64,000 bases of DNA from Paenibacillus_D tarimensis_A (GTDB taxonomy: Bacteria; Bacillota; Bacilli; Paenibacillales; Paenibacillaceae), in NCBI GenBank assembly GCA_041281825.1, contig CP166298.1, positions 5,084,001 to 5,148,000 of the forward strand, in the 5' to 3' direction. Numbering within the stretch: position 1 is the first letter of the stretch; the number at the start of each line of letters is the position of its first letter. Both the position numbers and the translations under genes were made by a program. The notes under the pieces were generated by a model. The model was not told the origin of the DNA, made no database searches, and was given only the letters and a program-made list of their open reading frames with translations. This document shows, piece after piece, positions 7,863-16,255 of the stretch.

Positions 7863-8840
7863 TCATAAAGCTTCGACGACTTTACGGAAGGCTTCGATCG
7901 CCGCCATATCGTGTGCTTTCGCTTCTTCGAGCAGCTTGGCGGCCTGCAGCCGGCGCTCCGTGTCCTCAATCAATCCGCGCGGCTGCTCCCACGGAAACAA
8001 TCGATAGACCTGGTTGAACTTGTCGGCAACAACCTCAAAGCTTGCCAGCGCCTCATCAAAAGCTTCCGGCAATTCAGTGCCCAGACGGACCTTCGCTTCG
8101 CGCAAAAATTTGATACCGTTTGACCGGCATGTATCCCATTCATGGGTGTTATAAGCAAAGAACCATCCGTCAACGTTCCCGTTCCGCAGTTCTCTCACCC
8201 ATTGGTCGTATGCGGCGGAAGCGACGAGCGTTTGCGGGCCGATCAGCTTGCCGTCCGCAAATTCCACAGCGAGCTGAAGCGCGTCCCGCACCGTGCGGCG
8301 ATCATCTTCCGGCTCTCCCCCAGGCATCATCCAATAGACGTCGATAAGTCCATCACGTTCGCCGAGCGATTTCCATGGAATGGACTCTGTACCATGCCAG
8401 CAACTGATAATATAAGCCTCCGCCGAATCGTCATATCCTTGAATAACACTCGTCTCGCCATAATTGAAAGCAAATCCGCGGCCGAAACAAGGATATCCTT
8501 CGTCAATCGCTCCTCTAACCGCATCCCAGGCCTTCTTGCGAAACTGATCCAATGCGTCGCCTGAAGCAGTTGCGCTTATTCCTTCCGTACGTACGCCAAG
8601 ATTGTTCAACAAACCTGTGATCCGACGATGCGGCAGTTCGTGCAATATAGGTCCGGTGTTCACATTTTCGCCGGTCCTAAACATAAACGGAATGGCAATC
8701 GCGCCATATAACCATGGCGAATAGGCATGGGACATACCAAGATGCTTGAAGCATGCGCTGTAAGCGTTGATGTTGGATAGATTGCTTCTCCCGCCGTCAT
8801 ATCTGTATCCTTCAATGATTTTGGCCGTTTGTTGGATCAT
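7863..8840 (-). CDS. BtrH-like (papain-fold C39-like) domain protein
   Basis: A 325-residue paralogue of the downstream gene. It shows 'YSACFKHLGM..YSPWLYGAIAIPF' at the N-terminus (possible Cys nucleophile), 'YGETSVIQGYDDSAEAYIIS' in the middle, and 'ASAAYDQWVRELRNGN' and 'LFPWEQPRG' in the C-terminal helical half. The catalytic His of peptidases is again not evident, so a binding or acyltransferase role is more likely than proteolysis. The ribosome site AGGAGG is 6 bases before the ATG. It directly follows the sequence CCCTATGTC, the end of the 21-bp repeat array that lies upstream. The two paralogues probably form one transcript. Confidence 0.65.
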   Translation of the reverse strand: MIQQTAKIIEGYRYDGGRSNLSNINAYSACFKHLGMSHAYSPWLYGAIAIPFMFRTGENVNTGPILHELPHRRITGLLNNLGVRTEGISATASGDALDQFRKKAWDAVRGAIDEGYPCFGRGFAFNYGETSVIQGYDDSAEAYIISCWHGTESIPWKSLGERDGLIDVYWMMPGGEPEDDRRTVRDALQLAVEFADGKLIGPQTLVASAAYDQWVRELRNGNVDGWFFAYNTHEWDTCRSNGIKFLREAKVRLGTELPEAFDEALASFEVVADKFNQVYRLFPWEQPRGLIEDTERRLQAAKLLEEAKAHDMAAIEAFRKVVEAL

Positions 8841-8852
8841 GTTTTTCCTCCT

Positions 8853-9086
8853 GACATAGGGATCTTTGAGCAGAGCTCAAAGTCTCTCTGATTACATAGG
8901 GATCTTTGAGCATGACATAGGGATCTTTGAGCAGAGCTCAAAGTCTCTCTGATTACATAGGGATCTTTGAGCATGACATAGGAATCTTTGAGCATGACAT
9001 AGGGATCTTTGAGCACGACATAGGGATCTTTGAGCGAAGCTCAAAGTCTCTCCTTTTCCCAAAGTCTCTCTGCTTCTCAATGTCTC
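8853..9086. repeat. Array A of the 21-bp repeat (7 units) with shared tail
   Basis: Seven copies of GACATAGGGATCTTTGAGC begin at 8853, 8893, 8914, 8954, 8975, 8996 and 9017, spaced by 21 bases or, where a GCTCAAAG hairpin arm and TCTCTCTGAT are inserted, by 40 bases. The unit end CTTTGAGC and the following GCTCAAAG form small hairpins. The tail from 9032 (GAGCGAAGCTCAAAGTCTCT onward) is identical over about 45 bases to the tail of array B at 39.8 kb. The last unit abuts the ribosome site of the BtrH-like gene at 8840. Confidence 0.95.
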
Positions 9087-9253
9087 TCCGATTTCTTTAC
9101 TGGAATGAAAATCTCCATCTTGCTATCTGCCGAATCAGGGTTAAATCGATGATCGTACAATTCCACTACGTAAGAATCTTTATCTTCGAGAAGTAGGCAT
9201 TCTTTTTTTACAGCTGACGCAACAAATGATCGGGTCACTTCTGTGATGCTCAT
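9077..9253 (-). CDS. Small protein, C-terminal piece of a GyrI-like domain
   Basis: A 58-residue frame (MSITEVTRSFVASAVKKE...) begins with a good ribosome site (GGAGG, 5-6 bases before ATG). Its second half, 'YVVELYDHRFNPDSADSKM' followed by 'EIFIPV', matches the last strand region of GyrI-like/AraC effector-binding domains. It is either a relic of such a gene re-started from a new ribosome site or a true small protein. Its last codons run into the tail of repeat array A. Translation is plausible; function is unknown. Confidence 0.55.
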   Translation of the reverse strand: MSITEVTRSFVASAVKKECLLLEDKDSYVVELYDHRFNPDSADSKMEIFIPVKKSERH

Positions 9254-9292
9254 AATAACCTCCCTGTATTAATTCTCCTCATAAAACCCTGC

Positions 9293-10951
9293 TTACAGCA
9301 TCAGATTAATACACCGACGCAGCCGTTCCAGCGCCATGACCGCAGCCTCTTCTGCGGCCATGGCCCGGTCGAGCAAAGCAATCGCAGCCTCAGCAGTCTC
9401 CGGCTCATTGGGCGATCCCCCCGACGGAAACGGGAACAGCCGGCTCAGCTCCCCAAGCGATTCCGCAACAACTTCATATTGCAAAGCTGATTCCGCAGCT
9501 ACAGCCGCCGCTTCGATTCGTCCCTCCGCCTGAAGCCTGCGTTCCAACCCGCGCGCGAAAGCCGCCGCATAGCTTCTTGCATCCGCGGCAACGTCGGCGG
9601 TATATGCATTACCGAGTGTATGAACGCTTCGTCTCCGGAACGCATCCTTCCAGCAATCATAAGCGGACAGCCCGCAAGCGTAACCGACAAATGTCATCTC
9701 GCCGAACGCATGCCGGACGGCCATTTCAAGCGCTTTGCTCACCGCTTCCCACTCGCCGATCGGCACCGCTCCAGTAACGGAAAGAACGAATAAGCCGCCC
9801 GACTGCCCCCGTCCGAAGCGGTCGTACGGGATCGTTTTTCTCGCACGAACATCCTCTGCATATAGAAGCTGATCCTCGTCGTCATATCCGTAAACGATCC
9901 CGAATTCGGGCGTAAACAAGTCCCAAGCAATGACAGGCATACCGCTCATGATGGACTGCCGGATATGGGCGATCCCTTTGTTCAGCATGAAGGGCGTTGG
10001 CGGAGCGCCGCCGTCTCCTGTATGCTTGCTTGCCAATCCGAGGTTCAGCAGTCCGTCTCTGAACTTCGACTCCCAGAAATACATTGTCGGTCCGGTCACA
10101 TCAATCCGCTCTTCCTCCACCGTCAAACGAAACGCTTGTCCCGTCAGCCCCATCACATCGGTCAGGGTATAATCGCGGCGGCCGGCATAGGGCAGGAGAG
10201 CATAAACCGCCCCTGCAAACGACGTTTTGCATGCTTTCCATTCGGCGGAACGCGGGCCCTTCTTCAGCGACAACACCGCTTTCTCCATCGCATTCCGATC
10301 CCTCCGTTCGAAGACATACTCCCGGAGCCTTGTACGGACGCGTTCCTGCCGGACTTTCTGTTTGGCGCGGGCCAGCGATTGGTAGACATTGTCGGTCGTC
10401 GTGCGGAATAATTCCGCAATTTCGGAGGGTGTCAGCTGCCTGAAAAAATGAGCCTCGAATACAGCCCGTTCTTTCGCGGTTAGGCAATGGAGAAGATGGC
10501 GCATCGTCCCGATAAATTCCTTCTGGGCGAGCCGGGCCGGCGGATCCCCGCCATCGTCGGCTTCCTCTTTACGTCCGCTCATATAATGCAAAATGCTGTC
10601 CAGATCATTCCAGTCGACGGCATCCGTTCCGCGCCCTAAGCTTCCTAGCCCCGTAAAAGTACGCTCGCGCCCCGAATGTTCGCCTTTGCGAAGCTTCATT
10701 AATGCTTCGTTGCGAACGATCCGATGCAGCCACGGCAGAAAACGGTCCATATCCGCCAGCGAACCAAGATGCATGAACGCCCGCAGCAGTGCCTCCTGCA
10801 CGATGTCCTCGGCCAAGTGCGAGTCGCGCGCAACATTCCTCGCCCAGTCAAACGCCTTCGCCCGATGCCTCCGGACAAGCTCCCCGAACGCATCGCGGTC
10901 CCCGCCGCGCGCCCGCTCAATCAAGTCGGCATCCGTCATCGCATGCTCCAC
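9293..10951 (-). CDS. ECF-type sigma-70 factor fused to a BtrH-like domain
   Basis: A 552-residue fusion. Residues 1-90 are sigma region 2 ('LVRRHRAKAFDWARNV', 'EDIVQEALLRAFMHL', 'WLHRIVRNEALMKLR'). Residues about 150-205 are region 4 with the helix-turn-helix 'LTPSEIAELFRTTTDNVYQSLARAK'-like segment (TPSEIAELF..TDNVYQSL). From about residue 235 the chain is the same BtrH-like domain as in neighbouring genes: 'FGIVYGYDDEDQLLYAED', 'GLSAYDCWKDAFRRR', 'LFPFPSGG'. GTG is the start, 6-7 bases after GGGAGGGG. The fusion suggests that the C-terminal domain senses a ligand or controls the sigma part. No anti-sigma gene is adjacent. The split pair at 29-30.8 kb has the same two halves as separate genes. 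Confidence 0.85.
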   Translation of the reverse strand: MEHAMTDADLIERARGGDRDAFGELVRRHRAKAFDWARNVARDSHLAEDIVQEALLRAFMHLGSLADMDRFLPWLHRIVRNEALMKLRKGEHSGRERTFTGLGSLGRGTDAVDWNDLDSILHYMSGRKEEADDGGDPPARLAQKEFIGTMRHLLHCLTAKERAVFEAHFFRQLTPSEIAELFRTTTDNVYQSLARAKQKVRQERVRTRLREYVFERRDRNAMEKAVLSLKKGPRSAEWKACKTSFAGAVYALLPYAGRRDYTLTDVMGLTGQAFRLTVEEERIDVTGPTMYFWESKFRDGLLNLGLASKHTGDGGAPPTPFMLNKGIAHIRQSIMSGMPVIAWDLFTPEFGIVYGYDDEDQLLYAEDVRARKTIPYDRFGRGQSGGLFVLSVTGAVPIGEWEAVSKALEMAVRHAFGEMTFVGYACGLSAYDCWKDAFRRRSVHTLGNAYTADVAADARSYAAAFARGLERRLQAEGRIEAAAVAAESALQYEVVAESLGELSRLFPFPSGGSPNEPETAEAAIALLDRAMAAEEAAVMALERLRRCINLML

Positions 10952-11002
10952 TTTTTTCCCCTCCCGAGTTTGCTGTCTGACACAGCTGCTTTTCGCGGTG
11001 AG

Positions 11003-11042
11003 AGATAAGCTTGTATACAGATGACTCTACACAAGCTTATCT
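11003..11042. repeat. Perfect 12-bp inverted repeat upstream of the sigma fusion gene
   Basis: AGATAAGCTTGT (11003-11014) and ACAAGCTTATCT (11031-11042) are perfect inverted copies with 16 bases between. The site lies 50-90 bases before the start of the sigma fusion gene, where an operator or promoter element would sit. No T-run follows, so it is not a normal terminator. Confidence 0.6.
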
Positions 11043-11530
11043 ACCGATATAGATGCATGGAACGATGGAAATCTGAGCTTGAAAATCTCAATTTAAAAAA
11101 TTTTTTTATATACTTCGAGAAGATTATGAAATAACCTCTAATTATTACTGATTCTTGCTTATACATTTCTAAGGAATTCCACTTGGGATATAATCAACAT
11201 GAGGCAGGCAAGCGGGAAGTTTTAGTAGAGCGATCCAAAAATTATGAAATAATAGTGGTTAAGTTGAATGAGATGCGGAGGGGCCGGATTCGTGCTGGAG
11301 AAGCGTTAGCTACAAGCTTTCTGCAAGAAAGCTGCTTCGGAAGCATTCACTTTCGTCCTCTTGCCGCCCTGATTCTTACCTCTAAAGAGGCTAGATAATC
11401 AAAGAATCTGGGGGCAACAGCGATCGGAAGCACGAACCGGACCCGCAGCGGGTATCCAACAGGTCAAACTTATTACTAACGATATTTATGGATCAGTCTA
11501 CTAGTTACTGATCTCTATATGGAGGAGTTG
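11043..11530. other. Intergenic stretch without a supported gene
   Basis: About 490 bases. A 71-codon frame at 11183-11398 has no ribosome site or recognisable product and is not accepted. The stretch contains GCCGGATTCGTG at about 11284, repeated at about 12333, on both sides of the next gene. Nothing else is recognised. Confidence 0.5.
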
Positions 11531-12280
11531 ATGACTTTGGCATCCCTGGTGATTACTGCCATCTCAATACTAATTCCGGTAGTATTTTTGCAATTTTTCC
11601 GTTTCATACACAGGAAATGGAATCTGCGAATGTATTGGATGATCGTTCCCGTTTGCTTGACAGCTGGAATTTTAGGGCCATTTCTGTATCATGATCTGTG
11701 GACTCCCGCTATACTATTTTCCCTGGGGGCAATCCTTGAATACTCGATAAAAACCGGATTGATGTCTTTCTTTGTTATTCCTTCAGTTCTGTCGGGTATT
11801 GTCTGTACAGCATATGGGTATTTGAACGTTAACAAATTTTTTATGGTTCTTGTTCTCTTTGTAGTCTCTTTGGGGCCCGTAGCAATAGCAGGATTACCCG
11901 TTTTGGTCGATAAATTTATGAATGAACCAGTTATTCGATGGGAAAAAATCGCTGCCGATGAGGTTACTAGCGCCGGGCTATGGGTTTATGATGGTGTATC
12001 GACTGGACATTTCGAGTTAAGCAAAGAAGAGACTGAACACATTCGCTCTCTATTCAATTTCGTACCAAAGGATAGAGTGACTGAGGTTAAATTCATCAAT
12101 TCAGACCCAAGTATAGACATCGTGTTTGGCTTGAAATCGAACGATACGATTCGAATACAGTATGATCAAAAAGAAATTAGAGTTGCAATAACAAAAAAGA
12201 GAAGCATAAAATATTTTGTCATAGAATCCCCTGAGTTCAATGAATATTTTGCGAAAAAGCGGCATGCGAGTTCTTCCTAG
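11531..12280 (+). CDS. Hypothetical integral membrane protein
   Basis: A 249-residue protein with about five hydrophobic helices in residues 1-125, beginning 'MTLASLVITAISILIPVVFL', followed by a soluble C-terminal domain of about 120 residues. That domain contains 'ELSKEETEHIRSLFNFVPK' and 'SIDIVFGLKSNDTIRIQYD', an arrangement seen in small uncharacterised Bacillales membrane proteins. An ATG at 11519 is also open, but the ribosome site GGAGGAG (11521-11527) lies after it, so ATG 11531 is chosen. It is monocistronic. No function is assigned. Confidence 0.75.
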   Translation: MTLASLVITAISILIPVVFLQFFRFIHRKWNLRMYWMIVPVCLTAGILGPFLYHDLWTPAILFSLGAILEYSIKTGLMSFFVIPSVLSGIVCTAYGYLNVNKFFMVLVLFVVSLGPVAIAGLPVLVDKFMNEPVIRWEKIAADEVTSAGLWVYDGVSTGHFELSKEETEHIRSLFNFVPKDRVTEVKFINSDPSIDIVFGLKSNDTIRIQYDQKEIRVAITKKRSIKYFVIESPEFNEYFAKKRHASSS

Positions 12281-12633
12281 TGGATCGATCATAACGACAT
12301 CATAACGGTGTCGGTGAATAACAAGGAGGTGCCGGATTCGTGTTAAATCCCTGACCGGAGTGTGGTGTAACGGACAGCACGAACCTTTATAAGGAACTAT
12401 ATACGTTGCCCCGCCTTTAACGGACACTCGAGCCGCTAAAACGATACAACTGGCTTCCATCCGCGTCTAATCCTACCCTTAAACGTCTTCCCTGTCCGTT
12501 AGAATTTCAAAAGTAGAAAAAGGACTGTTTAAACGGCATCTATGTCCATTAGAGTTTAAGGTTCGTCCTCCCCCGTCCGGACGTGTCATAGAAAAGAAAG
12601 ATTTAAGGAACGCTCTACTAGATCGGATTATGT
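12281..12633. repeat. Intergenic stretch with AACGGA...TCCGTT palindromic repeats
   Basis: This gap between two genes holds several degenerate units of an intergenic repeat family: AACGGACACTCGAGCCGC near 12420, AACGTCTTCCCTGTCCGTTAG near 12481 (core CTGTCCGTTAG) and AACGGCATCTATGTCCATTAG near 12534. Related units occur near 22.5, 52.7 and 59.6 kb. There is no coding frame of note. Confidence 0.55.
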
Positions 12634-13509
12634 CTAAAAAAGCTCCAGGATACTTTCCAATTCATGCTTCAATTCGTCACTGATTGACGTCATAGGCAAT
12701 CGAAGCGTATCCGATGAAATCAGCCCCAGCTTTGCGAGCAGCCATTTCAGCGGCGCAGGATTCGATTCTTTAAACAACAAGCGAATCAGCGGAATCAGTT
12801 CGTCAAATGTCTGCTTTGCCTGGACATATTGCCCTTCCATATAGTGCTCATAGACTTCAATAAACCGTTCGGTCTTCACATTCGCCGAGGCCAGTATACC
12901 TCCCTTGGCGCCGCAGCAAAGCATGGCATAATAGCTCGCGTCTTCTCCGGCTAAGACCGGTTTTGATCCGATGCGGGACAATTCGGAAACGAGACGGACA
13001 TCCCCCGTACTATCCTTCATTCCGATGATGTTGTTCATTTCAAGAACCGTTCGGGCTGTCTGAATCGTCATACCGACACCCGTTCTGCTCGGAACATCAT
13101 AGATGATGACGGGAACGCCTACCTCGGCAACCTTCCTATAATGTTCGATGATCCCCTCCTGCGACGGGCGGCTGTAATAAGGAACGACAACAAGAACCGC
13201 ATCCGCTCCGAGATTGCCTGCAAGCTCCGACCGATTTACTGTGGATGCAGTATCATTTGTCCCCGTACCGACGACCATTGGAACGCGTCTTCCCGGCATT
13301 TCCCGGGTAATGTCCATGAGATGTTTCAATTCGTCCAAAGTAACTGTCGGCGATTCTCCGGTCGTACCTCCCACAATAATCCCGTGAATGCGGCGGCCGA
13401 TTAACGTTTTCACATAGCTCTCATACGATTCAAGATCAACTTCTCCGGTTGAACGGAACGGGGTTACTGCAGGAACATAAACTCCGCAAAGCTGCTGCTC
13501 ATTAAGCAT
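12634..13509 (-). CDS. dapA: DapA-family 4-hydroxy-tetrahydrodipicolinate synthase or related aldolase
   Basis: A class I aldolase TIM barrel of about 291 residues. In DapA it condenses pyruvate with aspartate semialdehyde in lysine and dipicolinate synthesis. It has 'VGGTTGESPTVT' (Thr-Thr pair of the proton relay), 'YDVPSRTG' (Tyr and carboxylate-binding Arg) and 'IGMKDSTGD', whose Lys forms the Schiff base. The C-terminal 'ESNPAPLKWLLAKLGL' is also typical. ATG 13518 abuts GGAGG, so the ATG at 13509, nine bases beyond it, is preferred. It stands outside a lysine operon and divergent to a LysR regulator, which allows a catabolic relative (e.g. N-acetylneuraminate lyase type); the true lysine gene may be elsewhere. 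Confidence 0.85.
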   Translation of the reverse strand: MLNEQQLCGVYVPAVTPFRSTGEVDLESYESYVKTLIGRRIHGIIVGGTTGESPTVTLDELKHLMDITREMPGRRVPMVVGTGTNDTASTVNRSELAGNLGADAVLVVVPYYSRPSQEGIIEHYRKVAEVGVPVIIYDVPSRTGVGMTIQTARTVLEMNNIIGMKDSTGDVRLVSELSRIGSKPVLAGEDASYYAMLCCGAKGGILASANVKTERFIEVYEHYMEGQYVQAKQTFDELIPLIRLLFKESNPAPLKWLLAKLGLISSDTLRLPMTSISDELKHELESILELF

Positions 13510-13625
13510 TGTAATCATCCTCCATCATAAATCGTTGTAATCACACTTTATCATGGAAGAATCCATCAGTGTTATCTATAATAAATGATAATGTTCATCA
13601 ATAATTTTGATGCCGGGGTGATGGT

Positions 13626-14537
13626 ATGGATTTCATTTATCTGAAGACGTTTCGCGAGGTGGCTAAATTACAAAGCTTCACCCGCGCAGCCGAAGAACTC
13701 GGCTACGCGCAGTCAAGCGTTACAATGCAGATTCAAAAATTAGAGAGGGAGTACGGCGTCCCGTTGATCGAAAGGTATGGACGGCAGCTCCGCCTTACCC
13801 CTGCAGGAGAAGAACTGCTAAAGATCGCCGTACAAATATTGGACTTATACGACCGGTCCAAAGAGACAGTTGCAAGACAAATAAGCGGCACTCTCACGAT
13901 CGGGGCGATCGATTCCCTTGCCGCATTTTATCTGCCGCCTTTCCTGCAACGGCTACGAGCAGAATTTCCCGGGTTAAACATCCATCTTCACACCGACAAA
14001 GAAGCAAGTATCGTCACTAAAGTTAAGGACGGAGATTACGATATTGGACTCCTGCTGGACCGCGCCGCCCCTGACCCTTTCCTCCGGAGAATAACGATCA
14101 GACCGGAGCCGCTCATACTGATCGCGCCTCCGGATCACGCACTTACCCAATTGGAAACCGTAGAACTGAAGGATCTGAATGACATGGAGTTGGTCGTTTC
14201 CGAGGGAAGCTGCATTTACCGCAGCCTGTTCGAGCGATTGTTGAAAGAGCAAGGCATCGCGTACCGTTTCGGTTTCGAGCTGTCTAATCTGGAAGCAATC
14301 AAGCATTGTGTGATCAACGGACTTGGCATGGCCTTGATCCCAAAAATTGTGGTCGAGGAAGAACTGAAGCGAGGCAGTCTGACCGCGCTCCCGTTCTCCC
14401 ATCCGGATATGAGGTTTGATTTACAGCTTTTAATGCATCCCAAAAAATGGGTGTCTCAACCACTTCAAACGTTAATCGACCTGTTTATGGACGATGCAAC
14501 TCCACAGAGTAGCCGCGGGAACCGCCGGCAGCGCTAA
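13626..14537 (+). CDS. LysR-family transcriptional regulator
   Basis: A 303-residue protein with an N-terminal winged helix-turn-helix ('YLKTFREVAKLQSFTRAAEELGYAQSSVTMQIQKLE' region, residues 5-40). It is followed by the two-lobed periplasmic-binding-like effector domain starting near residue 90 ('GTLTIGAIDSLAAFYLPPFL'). LysR proteins typically regulate the divergent neighbour, here the dapA-like gene 117 bases away, in response to a pathway metabolite. The 3' end overlaps the convergent lipoprotein remnant by 53 bases. Confidence 0.92.
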   Translation: MDFIYLKTFREVAKLQSFTRAAEELGYAQSSVTMQIQKLEREYGVPLIERYGRQLRLTPAGEELLKIAVQILDLYDRSKETVARQISGTLTIGAIDSLAAFYLPPFLQRLRAEFPGLNIHLHTDKEASIVTKVKDGDYDIGLLLDRAAPDPFLRRITIRPEPLILIAPPDHALTQLETVELKDLNDMELVVSEGSCIYRSLFERLLKEQGIAYRFGFELSNLEAIKHCVINGLGMALIPKIVVEEELKRGSLTALPFSHPDMRFDLQLLMHPKKWVSQPLQTLIDLFMDDATPQSSRGNRRQR

Positions 14538-15592
14538 TAATATAAAGCATCGCATCATTTTTCGTAATTCCTGCTGTTGCCGGTATGAATTCTGTTGCAG
14601 TGAACTTCCCATGACCAGTCATGATATCTTTCGACCAAATCACCTTGTTGTCTTGTTGGATTTCCAGCTCAATGCTTTCATCCACCCAACCGTTGCCTTC
14701 CACTGAAAACGGTTCGCCCAGACGGATGGTTTCGGGATAACGAATCAACGGAACGTCAGGCATCCATTCCGTATATTTTGCATTTAAAAAATCGAAGAGC
14801 TCCGGGGATTTTGCATAATAGAAGTCCGTTTCCGATAAATAAATGACTACGCGATCTATTACTTGCTTACAATGGATGCTCCGATTGCCATCCGCCTCGG
14901 CAGTTCCTGTACAAGTCCAAGCAGGGGTTGCTTGGACCGATGAACCCGTCCTTTAACCCGATCTCCAATACATTGCTTCTTTTGGGTGTGATTAGATTGG
15001 GTTCCGTTACAGGTACAGCCTGTTCGACCCATTTAAGCAGCTGCTGTATGTGATTCGCATCCCGATCGGGAAACAACGGCTGACTTACCAGATCCGCCTT
15101 CGGCAATGGAGGAGCCATAGTCACCCAACGGATTTGATCTGCCTGCCATTCCGAAAATAGGGCCCTGCTGCTTTCCTGCGACTTCTCTATTTCCGATTGA
15201 AATAATTCCAGCAGGCCATTTTTTGAGGCTTCAGGCAGTCGATAGTGCCCCGCCACGCCGGAAATCATAAACAAACCGGTGTTTTCGTCTTCGATCCAGA
15301 ACGAGAAAGTAAGACTGTTTCCATTATTAAATTCCACTGTTGCCCCATAATCCGGCGGAGCAATATCAAGCTTTCCCTGATCGTATTCTCCCGCATTAGC
15401 CGCCTGAACGAAACTTTCAATCGCTTTTATTTCCGTGATTTGGACCGATTTATTATCTTTCATAATCGTTACCGAAGTGAGATTTTTCGGATCCAGCTGT
15501 TCTAAGGCGGGTTTATCCACGGTTTCCGATTTCTCGCATCCGATCAGTCCAATCAAACTTAAAATTATGGCGAACAGAATCATTTGTCTCAT
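14485..15592 (-). pseudogene. Lipoprotein gene interrupted by frameshifts
   Basis: The N-terminal frame (14867..15592) encodes a lipoprotein: signal 'MRQMILFAIILSLIGLIGC' with the lipobox Cys at residue 19, then a soluble domain ('GATVEFNNGNSLTFSFW', 'LFMISGVAGHYRLPE'). After about 'LEIGLKDGFIG' the frame loses sense. Family-like sequence continues in a second frame (PLLGLVQELPRRMAIG) and then a third ('VIDRVVIYLSETDFYYAKSP'), leading into the 92-residue C-terminal frame 14485..14763. Two small indels near 14925 and 14865 would explain this. An alternative is two separate short genes, but the last frame has no ribosome site at its ATG. Function unknown. Confidence 0.55.
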
Positions 15593-15670
15593 AGATGCAG
15601 TACCCCCAACATCATTTTATGTTTCTGACTTGCCAAGATCAAAAAATGTTGCAGGGGGAATACTACAAGG

Positions 15671-16255
15671 TCAAAGCGAGAGCCCCTGCAGTCCGGGATA
15701 GTACGGATAATCCATCCTCTCTTGGACGATTCGGGCAAATTCCTTGTTCACCAGCGATTCTATGACAACAAGCCCTAAATCAATGGATGCCGAGACGCCT
15801 CCGGCCGTAAAGACATTCTCATCTCTTACTACCCGTGATTTTATGAGTTCCCCGCAGTAAGGCTCCAACAATTCGTATGCAGAAGGGTTGGTCGTTGCTT
15901 TTCTGCCGTATAAAAATCCCGCCGCCCCGATCAGCAAAGCGCCTGTACAAACGGAAATTTTGTATTGGACGTCTTTGGCAGTCTGTAACCACGAGATGAA
16001 ATCGGTATCGAATCTCAATTCCTTGGTTGACCGGCCGCCCGGAACAAATAGCATATCATATTTCGAAAGGTCCGGAAGGACATGGGTTATTTTGATCGTC
16101 AATCCCCGATCGTCGACGATCTCCGCCTTGTTTGAGCAATACTCCCAGGATACATTTTCCTTCGCTTTCAAAATCATCATCCACGATAGAGCATGGGAAA
16201 AACCGGTCAGATCGAGCGTGGTCATTCCATCAAACAAAATGAATGCGATTTTCAT
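15671..16255 (-). CDS. DJ-1/PfpI-family (class I glutamine amidotransferase-like) protein
   Basis: A 194-residue protein beginning 'MKIAFILFDGMTTLDLTGF', the start typical of the GATase1-like regulator and isonitrile hydratase branch. The nucleophile elbow is 'ISVCTGALLIGAAGFLYGRKATT' (shown in two parts: SVCTGALLIGAAG and FLYGRKATT), with Cys at about residue 104. 'VFTAGGVSASIDLGL' is also conserved. The gene overlaps the stop of the upstream MFS gene by four bases (ATGA), so the two are translationally coupled. Possible roles are isocyanide hydration, glyoxal detoxification or a chaperone function; the substrate is unknown. Confidence 0.88.
   Translation of the reverse strand: MKIAFILFDGMTTLDLTGFSHALSWMMILKAKENVSWEYCSNKAEIVDDRGLTIKITHVLPDLSKYDMLFVPGGRSTKELRFDTDFISWLQTAKDVQYKISVCTGALLIGAAGFLYGRKATTNPSAYELLEPYCGELIKSRVVRDENVFTAGGVSASIDLGLVVIESLVNKEFARIVQERMDYPYYPGLQGLSL

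Noticed and set aside
8840..9060. CRISPR array
   Set aside because: Units are contiguous 21-base tandem copies or contain hairpin arms; there are no unique spacers of constant length and no cas genes.
8927..9196. Plus-strand heptapeptide repeat (DIGIFEH) encoded by array A and likewise array B
   Set aside because: A 21-base unit keeps any frame open, the frame has no ribosome site and ends arbitrarily. The DNA repeat itself is the feature.
11183..11398. 71-codon plus-strand frame
   Set aside because: No ribosome site, no recognisable family, unlike codon use of neighbours.
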